6,350 nt of DNA from Enterobacteriaceae bacterium (GTDB taxonomy: Bacteria > Pseudomonadota > Gammaproteobacteria > Enterobacterales > Enterobacteriaceae). The notes under the pieces were generated by a model. The model did no database searches. It was not told where the DNA came from and worked only from the letters and a program-made list of their open reading frames with translations. Made by a program: the position numbers and the translations under genes. Below, one piece after another: positions 5,904 through 6,350 of this stretch (the stretch's first letter is position 1; each line of letters opens with the position of its first letter). The DNA is taken from contig JALAGK010000094.1 in assembly GCA_022712475.1 (NCBI GenBank), positions 1 to 6,350 on the forward strand, in the 5' to 3' direction.

Positions 5904-6350
5904 ATGGATAACGACGCTTTCCACACGTTCGACAACATCAACGTCAGTCGCGAATATGACGCACGCTACGCCAGTGACGATGTGCATTATGAAACCTTCG
6001 CCCGGCTGGCGGCGTTCTTCGGGCGCGATATGCATCCACACTGGCACGACAGGTACTTTCAACTCCACTATCTTGCCACCGGGCGCATCACGATGCAGCT
6101 TGATGACCGTTTCTATGCGGTTAAGGCGCCGCTGTTTGTACTGACGCCGCCGTCGGTGCCGCATGCGTTTTTTACCGGGCCGGAAAGTGACGGACATGTA
6201 TTGACGGTGCGCCAGGAACTGGTCTGGTCGCTGGTAGACAAGCTTTGGCCCGCCAGCGGTGAAGTTGTTAATACACGTGGCTTTTGCCTGTCGCTGGAGT
6301 CTTCCCCGCAAACGCTGGCGGCGCTTGAACACTACTGGCCGCTGGTGGCC
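5904..6350 (+). CDS. hpaA: HpaA: AraC-family activator of hpaBC (5' part, cut by window end)
   Basis: The frame is open from ATG 5904 to the window edge, giving 149 residues of a protein that is about 300 residues in E. coli W. HpaA there is the AraC/XylS-family activator of the hpaBC monooxygenase genes and responds to 4-hydroxyphenylacetate and related acids. The visible part is the effector-sensing cupin-like domain: HPHWHDRYFQLHYLATG (residues 44-60) followed by APLFVLTPPSVPHAF (75-89), both characteristic of HpaA and its relatives. The two C-terminal helix-turn-helix motifs would lie beyond the window. AGGA at 5892-5895 is eight bases before ATG 5904. The in-frame ATG at 5895 overlaps that AGGA and would have no spacing, so 5904 is preferred. 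The frame is closed upstream by TGA at 5850-5852. Identity is strong. Coupling to hpaI is unlikely given the 225-nt gap, so hpaA may have its own promoter. Confidence 0.93.
   Translation, partial: MDNDAFHTFDNINVSREYDARYASDDVHYETFARLAAFFGRDMHPHWHDRYFQLHYLATGRITMQLDDRFYAVKAPLFVLTPPSVPHAFFTGPESDGHVLTVRQELVWSLVDKLWPASGEVVNTRGFCLSLESSPQTLAALEHYWPLVA
6341..6348 (+). other. Chi-like octamer GCTGGTGG within hpaA
   Basis: A second exact match to Chi, in hpaA at the window edge, with the same orientation as the one in hpaE. The same caution about chance occurrence in coding sequence applies. Confidence 0.35.

Noticed and set aside
5548..6144. A 198-codon + strand frame running from hpaI through the gap into hpaA
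   Set aside because: It overlaps two well-supported genes in another frame. The product is rich in Cys, Arg and Ser with no recognisable domain, and it explains neither gene.
1..6350. A search for mobile elements, CRISPR arrays, tRNA or rRNA genes, toxin-antitoxin or defence genes
   Set aside because: The window is almost entirely occupied by well-recognised hpa genes, and no direct-repeat array, transposase, integrase or structural RNA pattern was seen.

Overview
The window is most of a 4-hydroxyphenylacetate / homoprotocatechuate (hpa, also called hpc) meta-cleavage catabolic operon from a gammaproteobacterium, almost certainly an Enterobacterales member. The grounds are gene order, GC-rich enteric-style codon use, strong AGGAG-type ribosome binding sites, and proteins that read as close relatives of the E. 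coli W/C and Klebsiella Hpa enzymes. I cannot name the genus from sequence alone.

Layout, all on the + strand: bases 1-44 are an AT-rich leader before hpaG. Then come hpaG (45-1337), hpaE (1324-2778), hpaD (2791-3672), hpaF (3676-4062), hpaH (4065-4868) and hpaI (4878-5678), with gaps between -14 and +12 nt and a good Shine-Dalgarno sequence before each start, so they look like one co-transcribed, translationally coupled unit. A 225-nt non-coding gap (5679-5903) rich in inverted repeats follows. The window ends inside hpaA (5904 to the edge), which encodes an AraC-family activator and is cut off before its DNA-binding domain.

How the genes work together: 3,4-dihydroxyphenylacetate (homoprotocatechuate) is ring-cleaved by HpaD to 5-carboxymethyl-2-hydroxymuconate semialdehyde and oxidised by HpaE. 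The product is isomerised by HpaF, decarboxylated and isomerised by the two-domain HpaG, and hydrated by HpaH. HpaI then splits the resulting 4-hydroxy-2-oxoheptanedioate to pyruvate and succinic semialdehyde. The upper step (HpaBC monooxygenase, the known target of HpaA) and the repressor HpaR would be expected just outside the window, after hpaA and before hpaG respectively, but neither is visible here.

The main departure from the textbook E. coli W order (hpaR-GEDFHI-X-A-BC) is that the transporter gene hpaX is absent between hpaI and hpaA. A short gap with three separate dyads sits there instead. All catalytic residues that I could place are intact in the complete enzymes. I found no mobile element, RNA gene or CRISPR array, and no evidence of a previously undescribed system. 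The odd features are small ones within a known pathway.
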